NCBI GenBank assembly: GCA_964549105.1 | Contig: CAZJTZ010000002.1 | Coordinates: 1 to 64,000, forward strand | Source: Hydrogenedens sp964549105 | GTDB lineage: Bacteria; Hydrogenedentota; Hydrogenedentia; Hydrogenedentales; Hydrogenedentaceae | DNA length: 64,000 nucleotides | Direction of reading: 5' to 3' | Part shown: positions 33,368-42,198 of the stretch, one piece after another | Layout of the letters: each line of letters opens with the position of its first letter | Numbering within the stretch: position 1 is the first letter of the stretch | Translations under genes and position numbers: made by a program | Notes under the pieces: generated by a model | Seen by the model: the letters and a program-made list of their open reading frames with translations, nothing else | What the model was told of the DNA's origin: nothing | Database searches by the model: none

Positions 33368-35275
33368 TTATACATCAACTACTCGTTGACCGCCTTCTTC
33401 ATCAGAAGAGTTCTTTTCGCCCCCAGACGGGGTCTCGGTTGTTTGTTCTGTAGATGTGCCTGCCGTTGCACCCTGGGTCGCTGAACGATACATGGCTTCG
33501 GATAATTTATGTGTAGTAGAAGTAACTTTATTCATTGCAGACTCAATTTCTTCAATCCTGTCTCCGGCTAAAGCCTTTCTCAGGTCTTCTAAAGCAGATT
33601 CTACTTCTGCTTTATCACTGGCAGAGACCTTGTCTCCATATTCTTTCAAAAGTTTTTCTGTGCTATAGAGAAGTGAATCTGCGTTGTTTCTTGTCTCAAT
33701 TTCTTTCCGCCGTTTTTTATCTTCATCGGAATGTTGTTCTGCTTCTCTAATCATTTTCTTAATTTCTTCTTCATTAAGTCCACTGGAACTTTCTATGCGG
33801 ACTTTTTGTTCCTTGCCTGTGGCGAGGTCTTTTGCGGATACATGTAAAATGCCATTTGCATCAATATCAAAGGCAACTTCAATTTGAGGTACACCCCGGG
33901 GTGCGGGTGGAATCCCTACCAAATCGAAGCGAGCCAGGGTTCGGTTGTCTCTTGCCATTTCTCGTTCGCCTTGAAGTACATGAATCGTTACGGCTGTTTG
34001 ATTATCAGCGGCTGTAGTAAAAATCTGGCGTTTGGTGACAGGGATAGTGGTATTGCGTTCAATCAATTTGGTGCAAACACCGCCCAGAGTTTCAATGCCT
34101 AAGGATAGGGGAGTAACATCAAGCAATAAGACATCTTTTACTTCCCCGGCGAGTACACCTGCCTGGATGGCAGCACCGATAGCAACCACTTCATCTGGGT
34201 TTACGCCACGGTGCGGTTCTTTTTCAAATAGTTCTTGAACAAGTCGAATCACCGACGGCATCCGTGTCATTCCACCAACAAGGATAACTTCATTAATATC
34301 GCTGGGTTTTAATCCTGCATCTTCTAAAGCATGGAGGCACGGACCTTTGGTTCTCTGGAGCAAATCATCACAGAGTTGTTCTAATTTTGCTCGTGTCAGG
34401 GTATAATTCAAGTGTTTGGGTCCCGAAACATCCGCAGTAATAAAAGGCAAATTGATATCTGTGCTCATTGTAGTAGACAATTCGCACTTTGCCTTTTCTG
34501 CGGCTTCTTTTAGTCTTTGTAATGCCATTGGGTCTTTACGAAGGTCTATACCCTGGTCCTTCAAAAATTCACTTGCTAACCAATCTATCACACGCTGGTC
34601 GAAATCATCTCCGCCCAGGTGTGTATCACCGTTTGTGCTTAACACTTCAAAACTATCATCTCCAATTGCAAGAATAGAAATATCGAAAGTGCCACCACCT
34701 AAGTCAAAAACGGCTATCTTTTCACTTTTGCTCTTGTTTAACCCGTAAGCCAGTGCAGCGGCAGTAGGCTCGTTGATAATGCGAAGCACTTCAAGTCCAG
34801 CGATTCTACCTGCATCTTTTGTCGCCTGTCTTTGAGAGTCATTAAAATATGCCGGCACTGTGATAACTGCTTGTGTAACCTTTGTCCCTAAATAGGTTTC
34901 AGCCGTCTCTTTCATCTTTTGAAGTATCATGGCAGAAATTTCAGGGGGTCTATATGTTTTTCCCATAATTTCTACCTGACAATCACCGTTAGGCGCTTCC
35001 GTAACCCTATATGGAACACGCTTAATCTCTTCGCTAACTTCATTATAACGACGACCCATAAATCGCTTAATGGAGAATATGGTGTTCTGGGGATTGGTAA
35101 TGGCTTGCCGTTTAGCAATAGCGCCCACCAATCGTTCTCCATCTTTTGTAAAAGCGACAACAGATGGCGTTGTACGACTGCCTTCTGCATTAGGAATTAC
35201 TATGGGCTCTCCACCTTCCATTACTGCAACACATGAATTTGTTGTTCCTAAATCAATTCCAATTACTTTTGCCAT
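33368..35275 (-). CDS. dnaK: Chaperone DnaK (Hsp70)
   Basis: 635 aa. The ATPase domain (residues 1-~380) carries IGIDLGTTNSCVAVMEGGEP, the phosphate loop VFDLGGGTFDISIL and the adenosine motif ILVGGMTRMPSVI. The linker DVLLLDVTPLSLGIETLGG leads to the substrate-binding domain and helical lid. The C-terminus ends GGEKNSSDEEGGQRVVDV, the acidic tail of bacterial DnaK. A strong AGGAGG ribosome-binding site precedes ATG 35275. It is preceded by grpE at 58 bp and followed by dnaJ. Confidence 0.98.
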   Translation of the reverse strand: MAKVIGIDLGTTNSCVAVMEGGEPIVIPNAEGSRTTPSVVAFTKDGERLVGAIAKRQAITNPQNTIFSIKRFMGRRYNEVSEEIKRVPYRVTEAPNGDCQVEIMGKTYRPPEISAMILQKMKETAETYLGTKVTQAVITVPAYFNDSQRQATKDAGRIAGLEVLRIINEPTAAALAYGLNKSKSEKIAVFDLGGGTFDISILAIGDDSFEVLSTNGDTHLGGDDFDQRVIDWLASEFLKDQGIDLRKDPMALQRLKEAAEKAKCELSTTMSTDINLPFITADVSGPKHLNYTLTRAKLEQLCDDLLQRTKGPCLHALEDAGLKPSDINEVILVGGMTRMPSVIRLVQELFEKEPHRGVNPDEVVAIGAAIQAGVLAGEVKDVLLLDVTPLSLGIETLGGVCTKLIERNTTIPVTKRQIFTTAADNQTAVTIHVLQGEREMARDNRTLARFDLVGIPPAPRGVPQIEVAFDIDANGILHVSAKDLATGKEQKVRIESSSGLNEEEIKKMIREAEQHSDEDKKRRKEIETRNNADSLLYSTEKLLKEYGDKVSASDKAEVESALEDLRKALAGDRIEEIESAMNKVTSTTHKLSEAMYRSATQGATAGTSTEQTTETPSGGEKNSSDEEGGQRVVDV

Positions 35276-35333
35276 AGGTTATTTAACCTCCTTTTATTAA
35301 AAATTGTTTAATTTTGAAACACTCAAACTTTAA

Positions 35334-35990
35334 TTATGAACTGACGGAATTGTTAGTGTTCTCATCACTAGCAATCCCATCATTAGTAGGTTTGCTCACT
35401 ACGACCTTTGCAGGACGTAGTATCCGCTTTCCCAAACGATAGCCCTTTTCATATTCCTGAACTACCGTTCCTTCTGGCAGTTCGGACTCTGTTTGGGCTA
35501 ACGCATCATGAACATTTGGGTCGAACTTTTGTCCTACTGAATCTATAGGTAGCAAACCGCGTGCCATGAGAACATCTTTCAATTGTGAAAAGACCATCCG
35601 TACCCCTGAAACGAATGAATCATTTGGGTCGGGAGCATGTTGTAGTGCCCTTTCAAAATTATCTAATACAGGGAGTAGGTCTTTTATCAGGTGCTCTGTG
35701 GCTGTTTCGTGAAACTCTTTTCTTTCGCGTGCTGTTCGTTTCCGATAATTATCATATTCTGCACATACGCGAAGATAGCGGTCTTTTAATTCTTCTAACT
35801 CTTTTGTTTTCTCTTCAAGTGTTTTCATAACATCTTCCAAAGAGTTCGATTCTGAAACAGTTTCTCCCTCTATCAATTCTTGCTGGGAAGAAAGAAACTT
35901 TGATGTATGCCTTATAATTTCAGAATCAGACATTGTGCTTTCTTTCTCCTCTTCTAATTTCTTTTCTAACTCAGATTTGTCTTTCTCCAT
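35334..35990 (-). CDS. grpE: Nucleotide exchange factor GrpE
   Basis: 218 aa. A homodimer that releases ADP from DnaK. A long acidic/charged N-terminus and coiled coil (residues ~55-95, LEEKTKELEELKDRYLRVCA) lead into the conserved core EYDNYRKRTARERKEF, LLPVLDNFERAL and the beta domain VGQKFDPNVHDALAQTESEL with GYRLGKRILRPAKVVVS. I use ATG 35990; a GTG ten codons upstream lies over the likely AAAGGGG ribosome-binding site. It is second gene of the operon, 74 bp after hrcA. Confidence 0.94.
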   Translation of the reverse strand: MEKDKSELEKKLEEEKESTMSDSEIIRHTSKFLSSQQELIEGETVSESNSLEDVMKTLEEKTKELEELKDRYLRVCAEYDNYRKRTARERKEFHETATEHLIKDLLPVLDNFERALQHAPDPNDSFVSGVRMVFSQLKDVLMARGLLPIDSVGQKFDPNVHDALAQTESELPEGTVVQEYEKGYRLGKRILRPAKVVVSKPTNDGIASDENTNNSVSS

Positions 35991-36064
35991 ATACAGAAAC
36001 CCCTTTCTTTTTATAGTCACATTAATTAGGTGGTATATCCTTACAATTAATTATATATTTTCCT

Positions 36065-37123
36065 TCACCGCCATAGGCGGGACAATATTTTTCCTACCAT
36101 ATTGGCTGTGTAATCTACTAACGCAGAGAACCGTTCATAAGGCATTCGTTTCGGTCCTAATATACCGATAAAACCTGCCGGTTCTTCCTGGTCATCTATT
36201 TTGTAAGAGGAGGCAATAATCCCAAACTCACTAATATCCTCCGTCGTTGTCTCCGGACCAATTATTACGGTCCGTTGTGGATTTTCTAAATTAGCAAGGG
36301 AATCCCTCAGCACTTTAATTAATGGAGAGGGATTCTCCATAATCCCTAAAATATTTCTTACCTTTGTCGGTTCTTGAAACTCAGGCTGGTCGAATAAATT
36401 ATTCGTCCCTTCCAAAAACATCTGGCCTGTATGCGGCTCTATCTGTGTCAAAATTTTTAACGCAAGTTCGACCAGTTTACGCCGCTCATCAAAGAATTTT
36501 TTTATATTCTCTTTTACAACAGAATAAATATTATCAATGGATACATTAAATAAAATATCATTCAAAAATTGACTTAGAGATTCTAACATTTGAATTGGAA
36601 CAACTTCATCTAAAACAATAGAGGAGGTGTGAACGCAACCGAAACTATCTACGATTAACAGAGCCACCTGTCGCTCTAAAAGAGGGACCAATTCAATTCT
36701 GCGGACAACAGCCGTATTTTCGCTGGGCAATTCTGCTAACCCAGCCTGGTGGCTTACCAGCGCCAATAAATAGCCCGTCCGCTTAAGTACCTGGTCCGTT
36801 GTATCTACTTTTTTCATTAACTCCTGTTTTATCCGTTCTCGCTCTGCTAAACTAAGTTCTTGTACCTTCATTAAGTAGGTAACATAATATTTATAGCCCA
36901 AATCTGTGGGTATTCTTCCAGAACTCGTATGCACTTGTGTTAGAAAACCCATCTCCTCCAAATCTGCCATAACATTGCGTATTGTAGCAGGGCTCAAATT
37001 TAAACCGAGCCTTTTTGCTACGGTCCGTGAGCCCACAGGTTCCGCAGTAGTTATATAAATATGCACTACTGCCTCTAAAATGATTTTTTCTCTTTCATTT
37101 AGTATAGGAAACTGTGTATTCAT
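36065..37123 (-). CDS. hrcA: Heat-inducible transcription repressor HrcA
   Basis: 352 aa. Binds the CIRCE operator and represses heat-shock genes, with GroEL-dependent folding in other bacteria. The N-terminal winged helix has LNEREKIILEAVVHIYITTA and GLNLSPATIRNVMADLEEMG (the DNA-contacting helix), followed by the TSSGRIPTDLGYKYYV motif. The rest is the GAF-like and dimerisation domain, ending FIGILGPKRMPYERFSALVD. The ATG at 37147 would lie inside the CIRCE element, so I take ATG 37123, which gives the usual N-terminus and has AAAAGG upstream. It is first gene of hrcA-grpE-dnaK-dnaJ. Confidence 0.95.
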   Translation of the reverse strand: MNTQFPILNEREKIILEAVVHIYITTAEPVGSRTVAKRLGLNLSPATIRNVMADLEEMGFLTQVHTSSGRIPTDLGYKYYVTYLMKVQELSLAERERIKQELMKKVDTTDQVLKRTGYLLALVSHQAGLAELPSENTAVVRRIELVPLLERQVALLIVDSFGCVHTSSIVLDEVVPIQMLESLSQFLNDILFNVSIDNIYSVVKENIKKFFDERRKLVELALKILTQIEPHTGQMFLEGTNNLFDQPEFQEPTKVRNILGIMENPSPLIKVLRDSLANLENPQRTVIIGPETTTEDISEFGIIASSYKIDDQEEPAGFIGILGPKRMPYERFSALVDYTANMVGKILSRLWR

Positions 37124-37136
37124 AGCATAAGACCTT

Positions 37137-37163
37137 TTAGCACTCATTAAGGTGGAATGCTAA
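37137..37163 (-). promoter_or_regulatory. CIRCE operator (HrcA-binding site)
   Basis: TTAGCACTC (37137-37145), nine bases, GAATGCTAA (37155-37163). One mismatch to the consensus TTAGCACTC-N9-GAGTGCTAA. It sits between the promoter and the hrcA start, so the operon should be autoregulated by HrcA. Confidence 0.95.
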
Positions 37164-37169
37164 CAAAAT

Positions 37170-37198
37170 AGTCTATCATATATTTTAACGCCTGTCAA
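37170..37198 (-). promoter_or_regulatory. Sigma-70 promoter of the heat-shock operon
   Basis: Read on the minus strand: TTGACA (37198-37193), exactly 17 bp, TAGACT (37175-37170). The -10 box ends 6 bp before CIRCE, the standard arrangement for HrcA-controlled promoters. Confidence 0.8.
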
Positions 37199-37326
37199 AT
37201 AAATTAGTTGGCAAACAATCCAATCTATCCATTATAATCATTTCTGAATTAGATAATACCCCCTATTTTTTGATATATTTATTAACCAAAAAAAACAGTA
37301 AATTATCTTTACAAAGGAGATTATTT

Positions 37327-39222
37327 ATGAATTTTCCAATTGATGTTGCAAAGTATAAACCCATTGCGGTTGACCCATTTAAACAAGAATTTACACCAGA
37401 ACAACTGGAACAATTGAAAACAAATATTCAGGTGGTCCGCGATACCATTATATTTTATACAGCCGTAGCAGGAATACGCGGTTTAGGTGGACACACGGGA
37501 GGAGCCTATAGCATTGTCCCCGAAGTTCTGATTTTAGACAGTTTCATAAAAGGTTCGGAAAAGGTTTATCCGGTTTACTTTGATGAAGCAGGACATCGCG
37601 TTGCTATTCAGTATGCTATGTCTGCATTCAACGGTGCCATTCCCTTTGACTATCTCTTACATTACCGGGAAGCAAATTACGGGTTGTATGGACACCCCGA
37701 GATTGAAGAGGAATTGGGCATTAAATTTGCATCAGGAAGACTGGGACATCTCTGGCCCTTTGTAAATGGGGTTGCGTTAGCAAATCCAGATAAGGTCGTG
37801 TTTCTTTTAGGTTCAGATGGCTCTCAACAAGAAGGAGATGACGCAGAAGCCTCAAGACTCGCCGTTGCCCAAAAGATAAATATCAAGTTGTGTATTGATG
37901 ACAACAATGTGACCATTTCTGGACATCCCTCGCAATATTTGCCGGGATATGACATAAGCAAAACATTAGCAGGGCACGGACTACAGGTAGATGTAGGGGC
38001 AGGAGAGGAATGGGGAAGTCTGGCACAACGAATGATTCAAGCCGTGCGGACACCAGGTCCTGTTGCCTTAATTAATAAACGAGTCATGGCACCGGGTGTG
38101 CCCGGAATTGAAGGAAACCATGCCGGACATGATGTCATTGGTAAAGATAATGCTATTGCTTATTTTGAAGGTCGTGGGATACCTGAAGCCATCGAATATC
38201 TAAAAAATGTGACTAAAATTTCAAATGGCAAGTCATATAAGGGTTCCGCAAAAGAGCAGGCAAGCAATCGTACAGAATTTGGCAATATCGTCAAAGATTT
38301 ACTTACAGCCCATCCTGAAGAAAAAGCGGAACGGAAAATTTTAGTGGTTGACTCTGATTTGGAAGGTTCAACTGGTTTAAAAGTAATTCGTGTAGCACAT
38401 CCAGACATATTTATCAATGGCGGTGTTCAGGAGCGTGGCAATTTCTCTGCTGCTGCAGGGTTTGGATTTGAGAAAGGGAAACAAGGGATTTTCAGCACTT
38501 TTTCAGCCTTCTCGGAGATGATTGTTTCCGAATTGACTATGGCACGACTGAACAAGGCTAATGCTATCTGCCACTTCTCACACGCAGGCGTAGATGATAT
38601 TGCAGATAATACTTGCCATTATGGTATTAATATTTTCTTTACAGACAACGGCTTGCCTGAAGGTGACACAACCCGTTTATACTTTCCTGCTGACGCCTTG
38701 CAGTTAAAGGCAATGGTTCATCGGGTATGGAAAGATGAAGGTATTCGCTTTATTTTTACTACGCGTAGTAAAGTGCCTTATATTTGCAGAGAAGACGGCT
38801 CAAAATTCTACGAAGGTGATTATGAATTTATCCCCGGGAAAGACGAGATAATTCGCAAAGGGACGGCGGGATATGTGCTCTCTTATGGTGAAATGCTTTA
38901 TCGTGCTCTCGATGCAGTAGAGCAGGCTCGGGAGCAGGGTCTCGATGTGGGATTAGTTAACAAACCTACACTGAATATGGTAGATGAAGATATGATGGAA
39001 GTTTTAGGGAAAGCACCCTTTGTATTGGTTGTTGAAGCACAAAATATTAAGACAGGATTGGGCTCTCGCTTCGGCAGTTGGTTACTTCAAAGAGGGTATG
39101 CACCTCGCTATGATTATATGGGTGTGAGTAGACCGGGCAAAGGCGGATTGTCCGAACATATCACCTATCAAGGTTTAGACCCTGAACATATCTTTGGAAA
39201 AATTAAAAACTTCACAGGATAA
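37327..39222 (+). CDS. tkt: Transketolase
   Basis: 631 aa thiamine-diphosphate enzyme that moves two-carbon units between pentose and other sugar phosphates. The N-terminal half has GIRGLGGHTGGAYSIVPE, a LLGSDGSQQEGDDAEASRLA ThDP/metal motif followed ~28 residues later by DDNNVTISGHPS, and an EGNHAGHDVIG segment. The middle has the pyrimidine domain with catalytic Glu in VQERGNFSAAAGFG, then the C-terminal domain. A TTG frame extends 19 codons up, but ATG 37327 follows AAAGGAGA. Subfamily features (IVPEVLILDSF, HYREANYGLYGHPEIEEELG) differ from E. coli TktA, so dihydroxyacetone- or DXP-type activity is a less likely alternative. It is a single gene. Confidence 0.85.
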   Translation: MNFPIDVAKYKPIAVDPFKQEFTPEQLEQLKTNIQVVRDTIIFYTAVAGIRGLGGHTGGAYSIVPEVLILDSFIKGSEKVYPVYFDEAGHRVAIQYAMSAFNGAIPFDYLLHYREANYGLYGHPEIEEELGIKFASGRLGHLWPFVNGVALANPDKVVFLLGSDGSQQEGDDAEASRLAVAQKINIKLCIDDNNVTISGHPSQYLPGYDISKTLAGHGLQVDVGAGEEWGSLAQRMIQAVRTPGPVALINKRVMAPGVPGIEGNHAGHDVIGKDNAIAYFEGRGIPEAIEYLKNVTKISNGKSYKGSAKEQASNRTEFGNIVKDLLTAHPEEKAERKILVVDSDLEGSTGLKVIRVAHPDIFINGGVQERGNFSAAAGFGFEKGKQGIFSTFSAFSEMIVSELTMARLNKANAICHFSHAGVDDIADNTCHYGINIFFTDNGLPEGDTTRLYFPADALQLKAMVHRVWKDEGIRFIFTTRSKVPYICREDGSKFYEGDYEFIPGKDEIIRKGTAGYVLSYGEMLYRALDAVEQAREQGLDVGLVNKPTLNMVDEDMMEVLGKAPFVLVVEAQNIKTGLGSRFGSWLLQRGYAPRYDYMGVSRPGKGGLSEHITYQGLDPEHIFGKIKNFTG

Positions 39223-39611
39223 ACGATTTCCTTCTGAATGGGATACTGGCTCATAAGGTAAAAAAACATTTTCCATTGAATTTTTGATAGTATTTAGAAC
39301 CTTTCTGGAACTGTGAAGAAAGTCGGATTTTCAATCTTTTTTTGGTGTTATACAGTTTTTTAAGGTATTCAAATCTGCAGGTGAGGGAAATACATCTTCC
39401 ATATTTGAATAGTAATTAAACTCATTCGAAATTGATTTTTGTTTTGTCAAAAATTTATACAAAAAGAGCAAATAAGATTTATAAATCTTTTATACAGATC
39501 TTAATAAAAAAGTTTTTTTTCTCCTTACTTTGGGTAAAAGCAAACAATTGAAAGGCAATCACTTAGTTAATACAATAAGTTTATTTATTGGCCAAAGTAA
39601 AAAGAAAAAGA

Positions 39612-39757
39612 TTATTTTTCCCCCTTATTTTGGTCAATAAAATATTTTCTATTTTTCTTACCCCCCGAATACCTTACTTCTCCCTTTTTCACCAAATCAT
39701 ACAAAACTCTTCTGACCTTACGAATAGGAATTTCCTCACCAATACGCTGAGGTATTA
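39612..39757 (-). pseudogene. Winged-helix C-terminal remnant
   Basis: The minus-strand frame ending at TAA 39614-39612 reads PQRIGEEIPIRKVRRVLYDL, then VKKGEVRYSGGKKNRKYFI. This is a wing-helix ending like those at the C-terminus of AlbA_2/RecG-like or other ATP-binding regulatory proteins. No upstream part is present; the sequence passes directly into the transposase remnant. Assignment rests on pattern memory of a short stretch. Confidence 0.35.
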
Positions 39758-39979
39758 AGCCCATTTATACCGCAGGTAAGTCGTAATAACATTAATTGCC
39801 GTCTGAATCGGTATGGGATAATAGCGGGGGAGAGGCGGTAGAAAGGGGCACTACAGCAGAAGCGGTTAGATGGATACACTGAACAAATATCTTCGCTTTA
39901 TAATTTTGCCCATAAGCAGAGGGTATTAAATAACAAAAGTCCTGCTGATAAAGTTAATAGACTGGTTCCAGAAAGATAA
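39746..39979 (+). pseudogene. Internally deleted IS481-like transposase, copy 2
   Basis: One frame from 39746 to TAA 39977-39979 reads AEVLSPFIPQVSRNNINCRL, GIIAGERR, a stop at 39839-39841, ALQQKRLDGYTEQ, then SSLYNFAHKQRVLNNKSPAD with KVNRLVPER. The first part is the homologue of the HTH half in the copy at 19.4-19.8 kb. The last part is the C-terminal end of the rve/DDE domain (YNxxRxHxxLxxKxPADxV pattern). The catalytic core between them is gone. It is dead and about 80 codons long. Confidence 0.75.
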
Positions 39980-40013
39980 AACTATCTTTAAAAACTCTTT
40001 TAGTTTATTAAAC

Positions 40014-40030
40014 TATAATCTACCGTTCCC
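40014..40030 (+). repeat. Right terminal inverted repeat of the IS481-like element
   Basis: TATAATCTACCGTTCCC lies 34 bp after the transposase remnant's stop and matches the opposite end found at 19913-19929 with one mismatch. Confidence 0.65.
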
Positions 40031-40048
40031 AGAGGCCATTTATGGCAA

Positions 40049-40735
40049 CTATTCCTTGTCCAATATTTTTATTCGGATGTTGCGGAATTGAACTTTCATC
40101 GGTGGTCCGGGGTGCATTTGAAGGGCAATGTAACCCTTGCTACGAGCAAATTTTTTATCATCGTCGAACACTTCGCTCATTAATTTACCATTAATATAAA
40201 GTTCTATGTGGTTACCCACACATTTAATCTCATATTCGTTCCAATCCTTAGGTTTGAAAGTAGATAATAATTCTTTGGGGTCTTGAAATTGTTCCTCTTT
40301 GCGGTTGCCATCGGCATCAATCCATGCACGATAGCCGCGTTTGACAACTGCGCCACGGTCATGCTGATATACGCAACCTACCCATTCACCTGTATCATCC
40401 ATATCCGCTTGATAACCCCAGATATCATAATTAGGCCGTTTCTCACTGCGAAACTGAATACCTGAATTATTATTTTCTAATCGAAATTCAAGTTTTAATA
40501 TGAAATCTCCGGGCTGTTTTGCTGTCCAGTATAAGTAATGTGCATTCTTGCATGGTTTTTCCGGAGTGCTTTGACTTGTAATTGTGCCATCTTCAACCTT
40601 CCATTCGCCAGGCAAACCATCCCAATCTTTCAAGGTCTTGCCATCAAATATAGGAACAAATCCTTCTTCTTTATTCACATCAGGGGCAGCGATAAAACTT
40701 TGTAAGAGTATGGACAAAATAAGTGTAAGATACAT
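40049..40735 (-). CDS. Secreted DUF1080 (3-keto-disaccharide hydrolase-like) protein
   Basis: 228 aa. A signal peptide (residues ~1-17) is followed by one DUF1080 jelly-roll domain: FVPIFDGKTLKDWDGLPGEW at the start, a LKLEFRLENNNSGIQFRSEK block, YQADMDDTGEWVGCVY, then HIELYINGKLMSEVFDDD and GYIALQMHPGPPMKVQFRNI at the end. Members of this family have been linked to hydrolysis of 3-keto-glycosides. It lies 30 bp after a Gfo/Idh/MocA gene, which could make or reduce 3-keto sugars, so the pair probably works on glycosides outside the cytoplasmic membrane. Confidence 0.88.
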   Translation of the reverse strand: MYLTLILSILLQSFIAAPDVNKEEGFVPIFDGKTLKDWDGLPGEWKVEDGTITSQSTPEKPCKNAHYLYWTAKQPGDFILKLEFRLENNNSGIQFRSEKRPNYDIWGYQADMDDTGEWVGCVYQHDRGAVVKRGYRAWIDADGNRKEEQFQDPKELLSTFKPKDWNEYEIKCVGNHIELYINGKLMSEVFDDDKKFARSKGYIALQMHPGPPMKVQFRNIRIKILDKE

Positions 40736-40765
40736 TTTATTATTCCTTATCTTTTATAGTTTTGA

Positions 40766-42121
40766 TTATGCAGGTAATTCATAGCCTTTTCTACGCGGAC
40801 GGGAAAGCATGGCATTTCCTTCGTCACTATTTGTAAACTTCTCTTTTTCGGGGTCCCACTTCAAAACTTCGCCTACTTTACCTAAATCTCGAGCAATATT
40901 AACAAGGATACATAGGGTATTACTACGATGTCCTATTTCAATATCTGCATTACATTCTTTCCGCGTTTTTATTGACTGAACCCAATTTTCGAGATGTGGC
41001 TGTGTTTCTGGCACAGAAAGTTTTTCAGGCTTACCTTCCTTTTGTAATAATTCAGGTGGATTGGAAGCAATTGCGTCACGGTTTATTTCGATGCTACCTT
41101 TGTCTCCTACAAAGATACATCCCAATCCGGGACCACGGTCAGAATCATAATATAGTTCTAGTTCAACACCATTTCCATAGCGCATCCGTACTTTGGCACG
41201 AGGTCCTTCCACTCCTTTAGTCATAGGATAATAAGAGGCACCCGTTTCTTCTGGTTTAATTTCGCGTTGTTCGAATAAGCCAGCAGGCATATTTTTCACA
41301 GGCTCTTCCAGAATAACTTCTACGGGTCCTGTGGTATCCGTTCCCAATCCTCTTTGTATCTGGTCGTAAGCATGAGCACCCCAACCAGTTACGCCGAAAG
41401 AAAAACCTCCACCGTCGTAATCCCACCATTTCATCCACATTCTATGTAATTCCTCATGATATGGACGGAACACAGCCTGATTTGTCCACAAATCCCACCA
41501 TGGTTCTTTTGTGTAAGTAGAATCTGGATATTGTGTATTTTCATCCCACCGGAACGGACTCACAAAATTCGCTGATATGACTTTTTGGAGTTTACCAATA
41601 CCACCGTTTTTAACTAAATCACTTGCCCAATTATTTAGGGGGATAGAGCGTTGTTGTGTCCCTACCTGTGTAACACGATTATATTTGCGTGCTAATTTTA
41701 CAAGAGCCCGACCCTCTTCTACTGTCAATGCCATGGGTTTTTCCATATACACATCCACATTTCGTATGAAAGCGTTTGCAGAAATCCATGCACGCGAATG
41801 CGTGGTAGTAGCCACAATAACACCATCCAACTTTTCCTTCTCCAACATTTCTATTGGATTTGTATAAGCATGCCAACCATTTTGTTCTCCGATTGCCTTC
41901 ATTGCGGAGTCTATTCTTGGCTTAAAACAATCACATGCTGATACAATTTTTGCAGATGGAATCTGAGATATTGTTTTGATTAATTCATGGGCACGACCAC
42001 CAACACCAATAACACCTATAAGCACCTGTTCAGAAGGAGGCGTTCCCTGTGCACCCAGAACAGAAGATTTAACTATTAACGGGCTTGCTACGGCTAATTT
42101 CAAAAAACTGCGTCTTTTCAT
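40766..42121 (-). CDS. Tat-exported Gfo/Idh/MocA family oxidoreductase
   Basis: 451 aa. The N-terminus KRRSFLKLAVASPLIVKSSV is a twin-arginine signal. The Rossmann domain begins VLIGVIGVGGRAHELIKTI, with D in SACDCFKP, MLEKEKLDGVIVATTT and the family motif VYMEKPMALTVEEGRALV (EKP). The C-terminal domain has GATGW-like FGVTGWGAHAYDQIQRGLGT. NAD(P) stays bound, so the cofactor is carried through Tat export. It is probably a glycoside 3-dehydrogenase or related sugar oxidoreductase. It is first gene of a two-gene operon with DUF1080. Confidence 0.9.
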   Translation of the reverse strand: MKRRSFLKLAVASPLIVKSSVLGAQGTPPSEQVLIGVIGVGGRAHELIKTISQIPSAKIVSACDCFKPRIDSAMKAIGEQNGWHAYTNPIEMLEKEKLDGVIVATTTHSRAWISANAFIRNVDVYMEKPMALTVEEGRALVKLARKYNRVTQVGTQQRSIPLNNWASDLVKNGGIGKLQKVISANFVSPFRWDENTQYPDSTYTKEPWWDLWTNQAVFRPYHEELHRMWMKWWDYDGGGFSFGVTGWGAHAYDQIQRGLGTDTTGPVEVILEEPVKNMPAGLFEQREIKPEETGASYYPMTKGVEGPRAKVRMRYGNGVELELYYDSDRGPGLGCIFVGDKGSIEINRDAIASNPPELLQKEGKPEKLSVPETQPHLENWVQSIKTRKECNADIEIGHRSNTLCILVNIARDLGKVGEVLKWDPEKEKFTNSDEGNAMLSRPRRKGYELPA

Positions 42122-42198
42122 ATCCTATTCCTTTATGTTTTTTTGACTTTATTGAAATTACATACTAAATTACACCTTTTATAGATAAATAAACAAAT

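Larger units (their letters stand above)
39223..40048. other. Gene graveyard between transketolase and DUF1080
   Basis: About 830 bp without an intact gene. After ~350 bp of plain AT-rich sequence there is an imperfect inverted repeat (arms 39588-39604 and 39633-39649, TTTATTGGCCAAAGTAA against its partner, two mismatches), then a winged-helix remnant on the minus strand (39612-39757) and an internally deleted IS481-like transposase on the plus strand (39746-39979) with its right end repeat at 40014-40030. Confidence 0.65.

Noticed and set aside
34416..35236. Plus-strand frames of 105-110 codons
   Set aside because: Antisense to dnaK, a typical shadow of its conserved codons.
39588..39649. 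Transketolase terminator
   Set aside because: The inverted repeat is ~370 bp after the stop and overlaps a gene remnant; it lacks a G-C-rich stem and U tract.
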